Positions 1 through 8,770 of a stretch of DNA of 64,000 nucleotides are shown here, in pieces (within the stretch, counting starts at the first letter, position 1; each line of letters starts with the position of its first letter). A program made the translations under genes and the position numbers. This DNA comes from Demequina sp. NBRC 110056 (lineage in GTDB: Bacteria; Actinomycetota; Actinomycetes; Actinomycetales; Demequinaceae). Location: assembly GCF_002090155.1 (NCBI RefSeq), contig NZ_BBRM01000004.1, positions 124,001 to 188,000 of the forward strand, written 5' to 3'. The notes below the pieces were generated by a model. The model was not told where the DNA came from. It ran no database searches and saw only the letters and a program-made list of their open reading frames with translations.

Positions 1-40
1 ACGCGCGCACGCGCGACCCCGGAACGTAAGGAGAACCGCG

Positions 41-907
41 ATGAGCGAGCCCGACAAGAACCCGGTGGATGAGGAGCTCACCACCGCCGACGACGTCGCC
101 TTCGAGGAGGAGCTGGAGGAGGACGTCTGGGTCGAGGAGGCGTCTGGACCCTCCGTCGTCGCCCGCATGATCGCCGAGGCCGGCGGCACCTTCATCCTCG
201 TCTTCATGGGTGTGGGCGCGGCGCTGTTCTCGTCGGTGATCGGCTGGGGAACCCTGGGCGTCGCCTTCGGCTTCGCGCTGGGCGTCATGATCGCCGCGGT
301 CATCTTCGGCGGCATCTCCGGCGCGCACCTGAACCCGGCCGTCACGGTGGGCGTCTGGCTCGCCGGTCGCTTCTCCGGCCGCGACGTCGCGCCGTACATC
401 ATCGGCCAGGTCGTGGGAGCGGCCGCCGCCGCGGGCCTGTTCTCGCTGCTCGTGTCGACCAACGAGCTCTACGACCAGCTCGGCACCACGCGCGAGTTCA
501 TCGGCACCGCGTCGAACGGCTACGGCGAGCACTCCCCCACGCAGTTCGACTGGCTGCCCGCGGGCATCATCGAGATCATCATCGCCGCGCTGCTCGTGGG
601 CGTCGTGCTGGCGGCCACGTCCGTCACCAACAAGGCGGGCGCCGCCGCGGCGCCGTTCGCGATCGGCCTCACCGTCGGCTTCCTCGTCCTCGTCGCGATC
701 CCGTTCACCAACGGAGCGCTCAACCCCGCTCGCGCGACCGGCACCGCGATCTGGTCCGACCCGTGGGCGCTGCAGCAGCTGTGGCTGTTCTGGGTCGCCC
801 CGATCATCGGCGCGGCGATCAGCGGCCTGCTGTACCGCGCCTTCGGGCCCGAGGAGGACCTCATCATCATCGAGCGCGTCGAGACCGTCGAGGTCATCCA
901 GGACTGA
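41..907 (+). CDS. MIP-family channel (aquaporin / aquaglyceroporin)
   Basis: Inner-membrane channel for passive water or small-solute flow. The 288-residue product has about six membrane helices and both half-helix signatures, NPA at residues 98-100 and NPAR at 228-231. By alignment with E. coli AqpZ from memory, the selectivity-filter positions read F78, V216, G225 and R231. The water-specific histidine is therefore replaced by valine, which suggests a wider pore (inference). The first 40 residues are a highly acidic tail before the first helix, longer than in AqpZ. The ATG is preceded by AAGGAG at a normal distance. It is probably a single-gene unit, since a hairpin follows it and the next gene is on the other strand. 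Family assignment is firm; the substrate is not. Confidence 0.93.
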   Translation: MSEPDKNPVDEELTTADDVAFEEELEEDVWVEEASGPSVVARMIAEAGGTFILVFMGVGAALFSSVIGWGTLGVAFGFALGVMIAAVIFGGISGAHLNPAVTVGVWLAGRFSGRDVAPYIIGQVVGAAAAAGLFSLLVSTNELYDQLGTTREFIGTASNGYGEHSPTQFDWLPAGIIEIIIAALLVGVVLAATSVTNKAGAAAAPFAIGLTVGFLVLVAIPFTNGALNPARATGTAIWSDPWALQQLWLFWVAPIIGAAISGLLYRAFGPEEDLIIIERVETVEVIQD

Positions 908-936
908 CGCTCGCTCACGGGCGCGCGGCCCGGTCG

Positions 937-957
937 CGCGGCGTCATCGACGCCGCG
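937..957 (+). terminator. hairpin terminator after the MIP channel gene
   Basis: Nine-base perfect stem CGCGGCGTC / GACGCCGCG with a three-base loop, 30 bases after the stop codon. There is no T-run, which is usual in GC-rich actinobacteria. It may also serve the convergent purine operon ending at 1056. Confidence 0.5.
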
Positions 958-1055
958 GGGCCGGGCCGTTCGCTGTGTCGCCCGCGGAGGGCCGATGCGC
1001 TGGCTGGCTCCTCCGCGACCGTGTCACCTGGTCGCGCCGAGGGCTCGCCGCGCGC

Positions 1056-1322
1056 TCAGCCGAGGGGGGTGGTGAGCCCGAGGTACGCCAGCGCGACGGC
1101 GAAGCTCAGCAGGATGCCGACGTCGACCGCCCGGCGGCGCACAGCGAACACGCGTGTGGCGGGCAGCGCGAGGCGCGCCGCGGCGCCCAGGAAGGCGATG
1201 CCGGCGAGCAGCAAAACCGCCGCCTGCACGCTCACCATCGCGCCGAACGCAACGGTGGCGCCCACCACGGACAGCGCGATCGCGGCGACGACCAGCGTCG
1301 TCTGCGGAGTCTCGGCACGCAT
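1056..1322 (-). CDS. DUF3017 small membrane protein
   Basis: An 88-residue protein made almost entirely of three hydrophobic helices (about 8-28, 32-56 and 66-84), separated by a short Arg-rich loop (RVFAVRRR). Small DUF3017 proteins encoded directly downstream of purH are a recurring actinobacterial arrangement, and that is the main basis for the name. The ATG at 1322 lies 11 bases after the purH stop, so it is almost certainly co-transcribed with purN-purH. The function is unknown. A longer open frame upstream overlaps purH in another frame and is not the real start. Confidence 0.75.
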   Translation of the reverse strand: MRAETPQTTLVVAAIALSVVGATVAFGAMVSVQAAVLLLAGIAFLGAAARLALPATRVFAVRRRAVDVGILLSFAVALAYLGLTTPLG

Positions 1323-1333
1323 CGGTGGTCTCC

Positions 1334-2893
1334 CTAGTGGAAGAAGTGGCGCGTGCCCGTGTGATAGAGCGTGATCCCGGCGGCGTTCGCGGCCTCGATG
1401 ACCTCGCCGTCCCGGACCGAGCCGCCCGGCGAGGCGATCGCCTTGACGCCGGCGTCGGCCAGGACCTGGAGGCCGTCGGCGAACGGGAAGAAGGCGTCCG
1501 ATGCGGCGACGGAACCGGTCGCACGCTCGGCGCCAGCGCGCTCGACCGCGAGGCGGCACGAGTCGACGCGGTTGACCTGGCCCATGCCGATGCCGACCGC
1601 GGCGCCGTCCTTGGCGAGCAGGATCGCGTTGGACTTCACGGCGCGGCACGCGATCCAGGCGAACTGCAGGTCGGCGAGGGTCGCCGCGTCGGCGGCCTCA
1701 CCCGCGACCAGCTGCCACGAGTCGGCCGGGTCGCCGGGCGCCTGGAAGTGATCGGCTGACTGGATCAGCAGGCCGCCGCTGATGCGGCGCCACTCCTGGT
1801 CGAAGCCGCTGTGGTCGACCTCAAGCACGCGCACGTTCTTCTTGGACTGCAGCACCTCGAGCGCGCCGTCCTCGAAGGCCGGGGCGGCGACGACCTCGGT
1901 GAAGATCTGCGAGATCTGCTCGGCGGCGGCGACGGACAGCGGGCGGTTGGCGGCGATCACGCCTCCGAAGGCCGACACCGGGTCCGTGGCGTGGGCGCGT
2001 GCATGCGCCTCGGCGATGTCCTCGCCCACGGCGATGCCGCACGGGTTGGCGTGCTTGATGACGGCGACGGCAGGTCGGTCCTGGTCCCACGCCGCGCGCA
2101 GCGCCGCGTCGGTGTCGACGTAGTTGTTGTACGACATCTCCTTGCCGTGCAGCTGGCGCGCGTTGGCCAGGCCTGAGCCGCCCGAGGTCCGGTCGGCGTA
2201 GACCGCGGCGGCCTGGTGCGGATTCTCGCCGTAGCGCAGCGTCGCGAGCCGGTCGAAGGACTCCGCGGCCCACAGCGGCAGGTCGGAGACCTCGTCCTCC
2301 ACGACCTCGGTGGTCATCCACGAGGCGACGGCGATGTCGTAGTCGGCGGTGTGGCGGAACGCCGCCGCCGCGAGCGCCTGGCGCTGACCGAGGGTGAAGC
2401 CCCCGCCGCGCACGGCCTCGAGCGCATCGGCGTAGCCGGCCGGGTCCACGAGCACCGCGACGGACGGGTGGTTCTTGGCCGCGGCACGGACCATCGACGG
2501 ACCGCCGATGTCGATCTGCTCAATCACCTCGTCCTGGGACGCACCCGAGGCGACGGTCGCCGCGAACGGGTAGAGGTTCACGGCGACGAGGTCGAACGGC
2601 GCGATGTCCAGCTCGTCGAGCTGCGCGCGGTGGGACTCGAGGCGGCGGTCGGCGAGGATCCCGGCGTGCACGCGCGGGTGGAGGGTCTTGACGCGGCCGT
2701 CGAGGCACTCGGGGAAACCCGTGACCTCCTCGACGGGCGTGACCGCGACCCCGGCATCGGCGATCCGAGCGGCCGTCGAGCCTGTCGAGACGATCTCGAC
2801 CCCCGCATCGGCCAGGCCCCGGGCGAAGTCCTCGATCCCCGTCTTGTCGTACACCGAGATCAGTGCCCGTCGCACCGCCTGTCGCTCGCTCAC
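1334..2893 (-). CDS. purH: bifunctional AICAR formyltransferase / IMP cyclohydrolase
   Basis: Catalyses the last two steps of IMP synthesis. The 519-residue protein has an N-terminal MGS-like cyclohydrolase domain (about 1-140) and a C-terminal AICAR transformylase domain. The transformylase motifs are RYGENPHQ (220-227), the [11 protein letters not shown] stretch (250-260) and the catalytic K280-H281 in VIKHANPCG. The protein ends in the typical RHFFH. The GTG at 2893 was chosen because it overlaps the purN stop by 4 bases (GTGA) and gives the usual N-terminus ([19 protein letters not shown]); a longer in-frame extension would run into purN. It is the second gene of the purN-purH-DUF3017 operon. 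Confidence 0.97.
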   Translation of the reverse strand: MSERQAVRRALISVYDKTGIEDFARGLADAGVEIVSTGSTAARIADAGVAVTPVEEVTGFPECLDGRVKTLHPRVHAGILADRRLESHRAQLDELDIAPFDLVAVNLYPFAATVASGASQDEVIEQIDIGGPSMVRAAAKNHPSVAVLVDPAGYADALEAVRGGGFTLGQRQALAAAAFRHTADYDIAVASWMTTEVVEDEVSDLPLWAAESFDRLATLRYGENPHQAAAVYADRTSGGSGLANARQLHGKEMSYNNYVDTDAALRAAWDQDRPAVAVIKHANPCGIAVGEDIAEAHARAHATDPVSAFGGVIAANRPLSVAAAEQISQIFTEVVAAPAFEDGALEVLQSKKNVRVLEVDHSGFDQEWRRISGGLLIQSADHFQAPGDPADSWQLVAGEAADAATLADLQFAWIACRAVKSNAILLAKDGAAVGIGMGQVNRVDSCRLAVERAGAERATGSVAASDAFFPFADGLQVLADAGVKAIASPGGSVRDGEVIEAANAAGITLYHTGTRHFFH

Positions 2894-3528
2894 GCGCGCT
2901 CCTCCTGCTTGCCTATCGTCACTCGCCGTCCGTCGACGGCCCATCCGTCGCGCGCCATGCGTCCCACCGTCGTGGCGACGAGCGCGCGCTCGACCTGCTT
3001 GATCCGCTCGTGGAGCGTGGCCTCGTCATCAGTGTCCCAGACCTCGACGGCCGCCTGAGCGATGATCGGCCCCGTATCGACGCCCTCGTCGACCAGCATC
3101 ACTGTGCAGCCGGTGACCTTCGCGCCGCCCGCGAGCGCGTCCCGCACGCCGTGAGCGCCCGGGTACGAGGGCAACAGCGCCGGGTGCGTGTTGACGATGC
3201 GGCCGCCGAACGTCGCCAGCGTCGGGGCGCCGATCAGCCGCATGAACCCGGCGCAGATCACCATGTCCGGCTCGTGACGCGCGATGACGGCCGCGAGCGC
3301 GAGGTCCCACGCCGCGCGGTCGTCGAAGTCCGCGAGGTCCACCACGTCCGTCGCGATGCCCGCAGCCTCGGCGATGGCGAGTCCCGGCGCGTCTGCCTTG
3401 TCCGAGATCACGGCGACGATGCGCGCACCGTAGCCCTCCTCCGCGGTGGCCTCGAGCAGCGCACGCATGGTCGAGCCAGCGCCGGAGATGAGCACGACGA
3501 GCCGGCTCTCGGGGGGCGGGTTTGTCAC
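2890..3528 (-). CDS. purN: phosphoribosylglycinamide formyltransferase (GART)
   Basis: Transfers a formyl group from 10-formyl-THF to GAR in purine synthesis. The 212-residue protein carries the Rossmann-like start [16 protein letters not shown] and the catalytic triad N113 and H115 ([16 protein letters not shown]) with D151 (DEGVDTG). The GTG at 3528 was chosen because it gives the family's normal N-terminus and sits 7 bases after a TAGGCT box at 3536-3541, with no Shine-Dalgarno sequence, so it is probably leaderless. The 3' end overlaps purH by 4 bases, implying translational coupling. Confidence 0.96.
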   Translation of the reverse strand: MTNPPPESRLVVLISGAGSTMRALLEATAEEGYGARIVAVISDKADAPGLAIAEAAGIATDVVDLADFDDRAAWDLALAAVIARHEPDMVICAGFMRLIGAPTLATFGGRIVNTHPALLPSYPGAHGVRDALAGGAKVTGCTVMLVDEGVDTGPIIAQAAVEVWDTDDEATLHERIKQVERALVATTVGRMARDGWAVDGRRVTIGKQEERA

Positions 3529-3535
3529 GGCCCCG

Positions 3536-3541
3536 AGCCTA
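3536..3541 (-). promoter_or_regulatory. -10 box of the purN-purH operon (leaderless start)
   Basis: TAGGCT on the minus strand, 7 bases before the purN GTG. This fits the actinobacterial TANNNT consensus and predicts a transcript whose first base is the start codon. No clear -35 element was seen. Confidence 0.5.
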
Positions 3542-3578
3542 TAGGCATGCTGGACCCCGTACCTACGTGAGGAGAGCC

Positions 3579-4145
3579 GTGCCCGACTCGACGCGTGAGC
3601 CGTCCACGCACGACGATCAGACGTCCCCTGACTCGGAGGCGACGGAGCCCTCGACACGGCCGGCGGACACGCTCAAGCACGGTGGTGCGCGCGACTCCGG
3701 CGCGGGCTCCGGCGCAGATGGCGACGAGCCTCAGCGGTCCGGGCCGATCCCCGCGGAGGCGCGGCGCGCGACGGCGATCTTCCTCGCGATGCTGGGCGTC
3801 ACCGTGCTCCTCTACGCGCTGGCCGCACCCTGGGCCTACGCGATGATCGTCACGGGTCCCGTCGGCGCCGCGTTCGGAGCGCTGGCGCTGTGGCGCTCGC
3901 GGCGCCTGCCGGGGCTGTTCGGCTATCGCCTGTCGGTGTCGATCGGCGTGGTGATGTCGCTGTTCTCCGTGCTGATCGCGATGTCGTTCATGATCTTCGC
4001 TGGGGTCCTCAGCGACTACGGCTCGTGCATGGAGCGTGCGGTCAGCCAGCAGGCCCAGGCGACCTGCCAGTCGGACTACGAGCAGGGCCTCAACGACCGC
4101 GTGCAGGACATCCTCGACCGCCTGGCCGTCGGCGGCACGTCGTAG
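3579..4145 (+). CDS. uncharacterised membrane protein
   Basis: A 188-residue protein with a hydrophilic, Ser/Asp/Pro-rich N-terminal tail (1-60, probably disordered and cytoplasmic). Three hydrophobic segments follow (about 65-85, 86-106 and 117-143), then a short polar C-terminus holding two cysteines, C150 and C163, 13 residues apart, which may form a disulfide outside the membrane. The GTG at 3579 follows TGAGGAG at a good distance. The gene is divergent from purN, with only 50 bases between start codons. No family was recognised; genes of this type are common between purN and the sucCD/DUF6350 block in relatives. Confidence 0.7.
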   Translation: MPDSTREPSTHDDQTSPDSEATEPSTRPADTLKHGGARDSGAGSGADGDEPQRSGPIPAEARRATAIFLAMLGVTVLLYALAAPWAYAMIVTGPVGAAFGALALWRSRRLPGLFGYRLSVSIGVVMSLFSVLIAMSFMIFAGVLSDYGSCMERAVSQQAQATCQSDYEQGLNDRVQDILDRLAVGGTS

Positions 4146-4229
4146 CCTGCCGCGCGGGGGCGCCGTCGAGCTCCGTTCGCTTCCTGAGCGCGGTGGTGGT
4201 GCCTCGGCGTCGGTTCTGCGGCTCGCGCG

Positions 4230-5600
4230 TCACCTGATGGTGGCTGAGCGGCGCTCGCCTGCCTGAGCGCTCGTGGCGTCGCCCGTGTCGCTCGCGTCGT
4301 CGCCGTCCGCCATCGGCGCCGATGCGCGCGTCCCGGCCGCGCCAGCGCTCACCTTCGCGCCGTCTCGAGCCGGCGTGCGCACCGTGGCGCTGACGGGCGC
4401 AGCGGGCCGCGATGGCGCCACGAGTCCGCGGACGAATCGCATGGCCAGTGCGACGAAGGTGCCCACGACAAGTCCAGCGGCGGTCAGTCCGACGAGCGCG
4501 GCGGCCACCGGGAGGGGATCGGGCCCGACCTCGGCGAACCGCCCGGGCCCCGCCGAGCCGGTCGCGGCGACAGCCATGCCCGCGCCGATCGCCGCGACCG
4601 TGCCGAGCGCGACGAGGTCCGCGAGCGCCTCGTCGCGCCAGCCGAGCGACCGGCGCGCGAGCACGACCCGCACCGCGGCCGCCGTGACGACCAGCAGCAC
4701 CGGCGCCCAGACGAGCAGACCTCCCGAGGCCGAGGGGAGGGCGCCGAGGATCGGGACGCTCGGCAGCGCGTCGACCGTGAGAGCGTCCGGTGCGTAGGCG
4801 GTGCCCGTGCCGACGGAGAATCCCTGTCCGGTGAGCCACGCGAGCGCCCAGACGACCATCGTCGGCGCGTAGACGGTCTCCCCCGCCGCGAGGACGGCGG
4901 CGCCGACGACGTCGGTGTCGAGCGCCGTGGCGGCCGCACCGATCTCGAGGCGCCCCTGCACCGCCCACACCGTCTGGACGGCGGCGGCGACGCACAGGGC
5001 AAGGGCCGACACCCCGGCGCCACGACGGAGCCCCGCGCGCACGACCTCGGGCACGCGCGCGAGCCAGCCCAGCTCGACTCCGTGGGCGCGCCACACGCCG
5101 ATCGCGGTGGCGACGCCCGCGAGCGCGACCGCGACCACGGTGACGACAGGCGCCGCGTCACGCTCCTCGGGCAGCAGGACGGCGCTCGTGGCGACCGTCA
5201 CGAGGGCCGCATAGGTCGCGACCGCGAGCCCCCAGCTGCCCCACGTGCGCGCGGCGAAGCGTCGGGCGATCGCCGCGATGATCGCGCCGCACACGAGCGT
5301 GAGCCCGAGGGGCACCAGCGACACGGTGGCGCCGCCGATCTCGACGGGCAATCCGTGGCCCAGCAGCCACACCCGCGCGGCGGCGACGGCAGGGACACCC
5401 CAGTCGACACCGGTGGTCGTGCTCGCCTCCGGGGAGGCCGCGACCACGGCCATCGTCGGCGCCAGGACCAGCAGGTACGACAGCACCGCGCCCTGGAGCC
5501 CCGTGAGGATTCCTCCGAGCCACGCGGGCGCAGCCATCACCGCGGCGATCCCGCGGCGACCGAGCGCGCGCAGGTCGGAGGCAAGGGAGCGGGTGGACAT
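4230..5600 (-). CDS. DUF6350-type polytopic membrane protein
   Basis: A 456-residue, Ala/Val-rich integral membrane protein with roughly ten hydrophobic segments and a polar, Ala/Asp-rich C-terminal tail of about 60 residues. It resembles the DUF6350 (sometimes called cell-division PerM-like) family, which in Actinobacteria sits between sucD and purN exactly as here. The function is unproven. The ATG at 5600 gives the N-terminus MSTRSLASDLRALGRRG. The last codons are encoded by DNA nearly identical to a repeat found near 27 kb, so the C-terminus may have been altered by repeat insertion. Confidence 0.75.
   Translation of the reverse strand: MSTRSLASDLRALGRRGIAAVMAAPAWLGGILTGLQGAVLSYLLVLAPTMAVVAASPEASTTTGVDWGVPAVAAARVWLLGHGLPVEIGGATVSLVPLGLTLVCGAIIAAIARRFAARTWGSWGLAVATYAALVTVATSAVLLPEERDAAPVVTVVAVALAGVATAIGVWRAHGVELGWLARVPEVVRAGLRRGAGVSALALCVAAAVQTVWAVQGRLEIGAAATALDTDVVGAAVLAAGETVYAPTMVVWALAWLTGQGFSVGTGTAYAPDALTVDALPSVPILGALPSASGGLLVWAPVLLVVTAAAVRVVLARRSLGWRDEALADLVALGTVAAIGAGMAVAATGSAGPGRFAEVGPDPLPVAAALVGLTAAGLVVGTFVALAMRFVRGLVAPSRPAAPVSATVRTPARDGAKVSAGAAGTRASAPMADGDDASDTGDATSAQAGERRSATIR
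4233..4250 (+). repeat. dispersed repeat copy 1 (CCTGATGGTGGCTGAGCG)
   Basis: These 18 bases are identical to the reverse complement of 27061-27078 and closely related to copies at 25281-25300 and 27016-27035. This copy lies inside the final codons of the DUF6350 gene, immediately before its stop codon. Confidence 0.6.
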
Positions 5601-5764
5601 GGGTCCATGGTCGCTCGCCGGCGGACGTTATCGGCGGATCGCCTCGCCCACCGGCGACACTACGCACCACTTTTCCGCGCGACACCCCGGCGATGTGCCC
5701 TCGTGCCCCTCCTGCAGCGGGGTGTCGCGCTGACGAGTGGTTCGCACTGTCAGCGGGCGAACGC

Positions 5765-5806
5765 GCGAAGGCCCGGCGCCGGAGACTTCCGGTGCCGGGC
5801 CTTCGC
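5765..5806 (-). terminator. strong hairpin terminator after sucCD
   Basis: Eighteen-base stem (5765-5782 pairing with 5789-5806, a single G-T wobble) with a six-base loop AGACTT, 13 bases after the sucD stop. The arms begin GCGAAGGCCCGGC. No T-run is needed at this stability. It separates sucCD from the DUF6350 gene. Confidence 0.85.
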
Positions 5807-5819
5807 CGGTGAGACTGAG

Positions 5820-6695
5820 CTAGCTGAGGATCTCGCGCATGAGCTCGGCGGTCTCCGTGGGCGTCTTGCCCACCTTGACGCCGGCGGCCTCGAGGGCCTC
5901 CTTCTTCGCCTGCGCGGTGCCGGCCGAGCCGGAGACGATGGCGCCGGCGTGGCCCATCGTCTTGCCCTCGGGCGCCTCGAACCCCGCCACGTAGCCCACG
6001 ACCGGCTTGGTGACGTGCTCCTTGATGTAGGCGGCCGCACGCTCCTCGGCGTCGCCGCCGATCTCGCCGATCATGACGATCGCGGCGGTCTCGGGGTCGT
6101 TCTCGAACGCCTCGAGGCAGTCGATGTGCGTGGTGCCGATGACGGGGTCGCCGCCGATGCCCACCGCGGTCGAGAAGCCGATGTCGCGCAGCTCGAACAT
6201 CATCTGGTAGGTCAGCGTGCCCGACTTCGACACCAGGCCGATCTTGCCGGGGCCGGTAATGTTCGCCGGCGTGATGCCCACGTTCGACTGGCCGGGCGTG
6301 ATGAGCCCGGGGCAGTTGGGGCCGATGAGCCGGGTGCCCTTCGACTGCGCGTACGCGAAGAACTCCGCGGTGTCCGCGACGGGAACGCCCTCGGTGATGA
6401 TCACCGCGAGCGGGATCCCGGCGTCCACGGCCTCGATGACCGCCGCCTTCGTGAAGGCCGGGGGAACGAACAGCACGGTGACGTCGGCGCCGGTCTCAGC
6501 CATCGCATCGGCGACCGAGCCGTACACGGGGATGGTGGCGCCCTCGATCTCGACGGAGGTGCCCGCCTTGCGAGGGTTCACGCCGCCCACGATCTGCGTG
6601 CCCGAGGCGAGCATGCGCGTGGTGTGCTTCATGCCCTCCGAGCCGGTCATGCCCTGGACGATGACCTTGGAGTCCTTGTTGATGAAGATCGACAT
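5820..6695 (-). CDS. sucD: succinyl-CoA synthetase alpha subunit
   Basis: TCA-cycle substrate-level phosphorylation: succinyl-CoA + NDP/ADP + Pi to succinate + CoA + NTP, acting with SucC. The 291-residue protein has the CoA-binding start [11 protein letters not shown] (11-21), the GPNCPG loop (125-130) and the active-site phosphohistidine H249 in [12 protein letters not shown]. Its length is normal for the family. The AAGGAG ribosome site overlaps the sucC TAA stop, and the spacing is 11 bases, so the two subunits are translationally coupled. Confidence 0.97.
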   Translation of the reverse strand: MSIFINKDSKVIVQGMTGSEGMKHTTRMLASGTQIVGGVNPRKAGTSVEIEGATIPVYGSVADAMAETGADVTVLFVPPAFTKAAVIEAVDAGIPLAVIITEGVPVADTAEFFAYAQSKGTRLIGPNCPGLITPGQSNVGITPANITGPGKIGLVSKSGTLTYQMMFELRDIGFSTAVGIGGDPVIGTTHIDCLEAFENDPETAAIVMIGEIGGDAEERAAAYIKEHVTKPVVGYVAGFEAPEGKTMGHAGAIVSGSAGTAQAKKEALEAAGVKVGKTPTETAELMREILS

Positions 6696-6706
6696 GTGCA
6701 GGCTCC

Positions 6707-7873
6707 TTAGGAGTTGGCCAGCTCGGCGGCCTTGGCCGCGGCGCCGTCCATGGTCTCGACGATGGTCACGAGCGGGTGGTTCGCGGCGGCGAGGATCTCG
6801 CGGCCCTCGTCCACCGAGTTGCCGTCCAGGCGCACGACGAGCGGCTTGGTCGCCGCGTCGCCGAGCGTCTCGAGCGCGCCGACGATGCCGTTGGCGACCT
6901 CGATGCAGCTCGTGATGCCGCCGAACACGTTGACGAACACGCTCTTGACCTGCGGGTCGTTGAGGATCACGTCGAGGCCGTTGGCCATCACGGCGGCGGA
7001 CGCGCCGCCACCGATGTCGAGGAAGTTGGCGGGCTTCACGCCGCCGTGGGCCTCGCCCGCGTAGGCGACGACGTCGAGGGTCGACATCACCAGGCCCGCG
7101 CCGTTGCCGATGATGCCGACGGAACCGTCGAGCTTCACGTAGTTGAGGTCCAACGCCTTCGCCTTCGCCTCGAGCGGGTCGGCAGCAGCCTTGTCCTCGA
7201 GGGCCTCGTGGTCCTCGTGCCGGAAGCCGGCGTTCTCGTCGAGCGTGACCTTGCCGTCGAGGGCGATGATCTGGCCGTCCTCGGTGCGGACGAGGGGGTT
7301 CACCTCGACGAGGGTCGCGTCCTCGTTCGCGTAGACGGTCCAGAGCTTCTCGATGGTCTCCGCGACCGGCGCCTTGAGCTCCTCGGGGAAGTTCGCCTCG
7401 TCGACGATCTCCTCGGCCTTGGCGGCGTCGATGCCGGTGAGCGGGTCGACCGCGACGCGGGCGAGGGCCTCGGGGCGCTCGACGGCGAGCTGCTCGATCT
7501 CCATGCCGCCCTCGACCGAGCACATGGCCAGGTAGCGGCGCTCGGCGCGGTCCAGGAGCACGGAGAAGTAGAACTCCTCGGCGATCTTGGCACCCGCGGC
7601 GATCATCACGCGGTGCACGGTGTGGCCCTTGATGTCCATGCCGAGGATCGCCTCGGCGGCAGCCTCAGCCTCCTCGGGCGAGTGGGCGAGCTTCACGCCG
7701 CCGGCCTTGCCGCGTCCCCCGGTCTTCACCTGGGCCTTGACGACGACGGTGCCGCCTCCCAGCTTCTCGGCGGCGGCCTTGGCCTCCGCGGGGGTCTCGG
7801 CCACGATGCCGGGCAGCACGGGCACTCCGTGCTTCTCGAACATGTCGCGCGCCTGGTACTCGTACAGGTCCAT
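6707..7873 (-). CDS. sucC: succinyl-CoA synthetase beta subunit
   Basis: ATP-grasp subunit that binds nucleotide and, with SucD, makes succinyl-CoA synthetase. The 388-residue protein starts with the canonical [19 protein letters not shown], has the Lys-rich [15 protein letters not shown] nucleotide loop, and carries the C-terminal signature [10 protein letters not shown]. The ATG at 7873 was preferred over an upstream in-frame extension because it reproduces the family start. It is the first gene of sucCD, and a TAGGCT box lies about 60 bases upstream. Confidence 0.97.
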   Translation of the reverse strand: MDLYEYQARDMFEKHGVPVLPGIVAETPAEAKAAAEKLGGGTVVVKAQVKTGGRGKAGGVKLAHSPEEAEAAAEAILGMDIKGHTVHRVMIAAGAKIAEEFYFSVLLDRAERRYLAMCSVEGGMEIEQLAVERPEALARVAVDPLTGIDAAKAEEIVDEANFPEELKAPVAETIEKLWTVYANEDATLVEVNPLVRTEDGQIIALDGKVTLDENAGFRHEDHEALEDKAAADPLEAKAKALDLNYVKLDGSVGIIGNGAGLVMSTLDVVAYAGEAHGGVKPANFLDIGGGASAAVMANGLDVILNDPQVKSVFVNVFGGITSCIEVANGIVGALETLGDAATKPLVVRLDGNSVDEGREILAAANHPLVTIVETMDGAAAKAAELANS

Positions 7874-7934
7874 GTGCGTCCTTGCTGTCGCGTGGGCGCG
7901 CCGGGTCAGCGCGCCCTTGTGGTTCGGTTCGCTC

Positions 7935-7940
7935 AGCCTA
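7935..7940 (-). promoter_or_regulatory. candidate -10 box for sucCD
   Basis: TAGGCT on the minus strand, 61 bases before the sucC ATG, matching the box seen before many other genes in the window. This predicts a leader of roughly 55 bases. Confidence 0.4.
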
Positions 7941-8048
7941 GTCGCCGTGTGTGTCCACAAGATGACGAGAGGCCGATGCGCGGGCGAGAAGAAGCGTGAA
8001 TCTTGCCTCGCCCTGGCGGTGGGTTCTCGTCGGTCGCGCCCCTGCGAT

Positions 8049-8072
8049 CAGCGAAAGGGATCCCTTTCGCTG
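8049..8072. promoter_or_regulatory. 24-base perfect palindrome (candidate operator)
   Basis: An exact palindrome with no central spacer; each half reads CAGCGAAAGGGA / TCCCTTTCGCTG. It lies in the 249-base gap between sucC and the response regulator gene, 14 bases away from a separate 8-bp hairpin. The lack of a loop suits a dimeric repressor site better than a terminator, but a terminator with a strained loop is possible. The cognate regulator is unknown. Confidence 0.55.
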
Positions 8073-8085
8073 CTCTCACCGCTGA

Positions 8086-8105
8086 GCGGAGCGAGAACGC
8101 TCCGC
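8086..8105 (-). terminator. hairpin after the first two-component operon
   Basis: Perfect 8-base stem GCGGAGCG / CGCTCCGC closed by AGAA, 17 bases after the response-regulator stop codon. A likely terminator; there is no T-run. Confidence 0.55.
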
Positions 8106-8122
8106 AGGGACGATGCGGCCGC

Positions 8123-8770
8123 TCAGAGCTCTGCCGCGTCGCCTGGCCGCACGAACCCGGACTCGTACGCGACGATGACCGCCTGGGTCCGGTCCCTCAC
8201 GCCCAGCTTGGTGAGGATCGACGCGACGTGCGACTTCACGGTCTCGACGGACACGAACAGGCTGGCCGCGATCTCCTGGTTGGAGCGACCCCGCGCGAGC
8301 TCCCGCAGCACGTCCTGCTCGCGTTCGGTGAGGTCGGGCAGCTCGTAGCCGTCCGCGGCGGAGAAGCGCTCGATGACGGCACGCGTCGACGCGGGGAACA
8401 GCAGAGACTCCCCCGACGCGACCACGCGCACGGCCTCGATCAGCTCGGGCGGCGGCACGCGCTTGAGGACGAACCCGGCGGCGCCGGCGCGCATCGCCTC
8501 GAAGACGTACTCGTCGACCTCGAAGGTGGTGAGCACGAGCACCTTCGCCGCCGAGCCCGACTCCGAGATCAGGCGAGTCGCCTCGAGCCCGTCCATGCCG
8601 GGCATGCGCACGTCCATGAGCACCACGTCCGGTGCCGCGCGGCGGACCTCCGCGACGGCGGCGGCGCCGTCGCCTGCCTCGGCCACCACCTCCCAGTCGT
8701 CCTCCGACTGCAGGATGGCCTTGAGACCCATCCGGACCAGCGGGTCGTCGTCGACGATCACGATCCTCAT
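8123..8770 (-). CDS. NarL/LuxR-type response regulator
   Basis: DNA-binding response regulator of a two-component pair. The 215-residue protein has a receiver domain with acidic pocket DDD (7-9), phospho-acceptor D53 (VVLMDVRMPGMDG) and the conserved K in FVLKR. A LuxR helix-turn-helix follows (about 150-205: LTEREQDVLRELARGRSNQE). The start overlaps the kinase stop by ATGA, so the two are co-translated. The divergent MMPL exporter gene next door is the most obvious target, probably through the inverted repeat at 10371-10390 (inference). Confidence 0.93.
   Translation of the reverse strand: MRIVIVDDDPLVRMGLKAILQSEDDWEVVAEAGDGAAAVAEVRRAAPDVVLMDVRMPGMDGLEATRLISESGSAAKVLVLTTFEVDEYVFEAMRAGAAGFVLKRVPPPELIEAVRVVASGESLLFPASTRAVIERFSAADGYELPDLTEREQDVLRELARGRSNQEIAASLFVSVETVKSHVASILTKLGVRDRTQAVIVAYESGFVRPGDAAEL

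Noticed and set aside
5082-6710. Plus-strand open frame of about 540 codons opposite DUF6350 and sucD.
   Set aside because: It crosses a strong terminator hairpin and two unrelated genes; not a real product.
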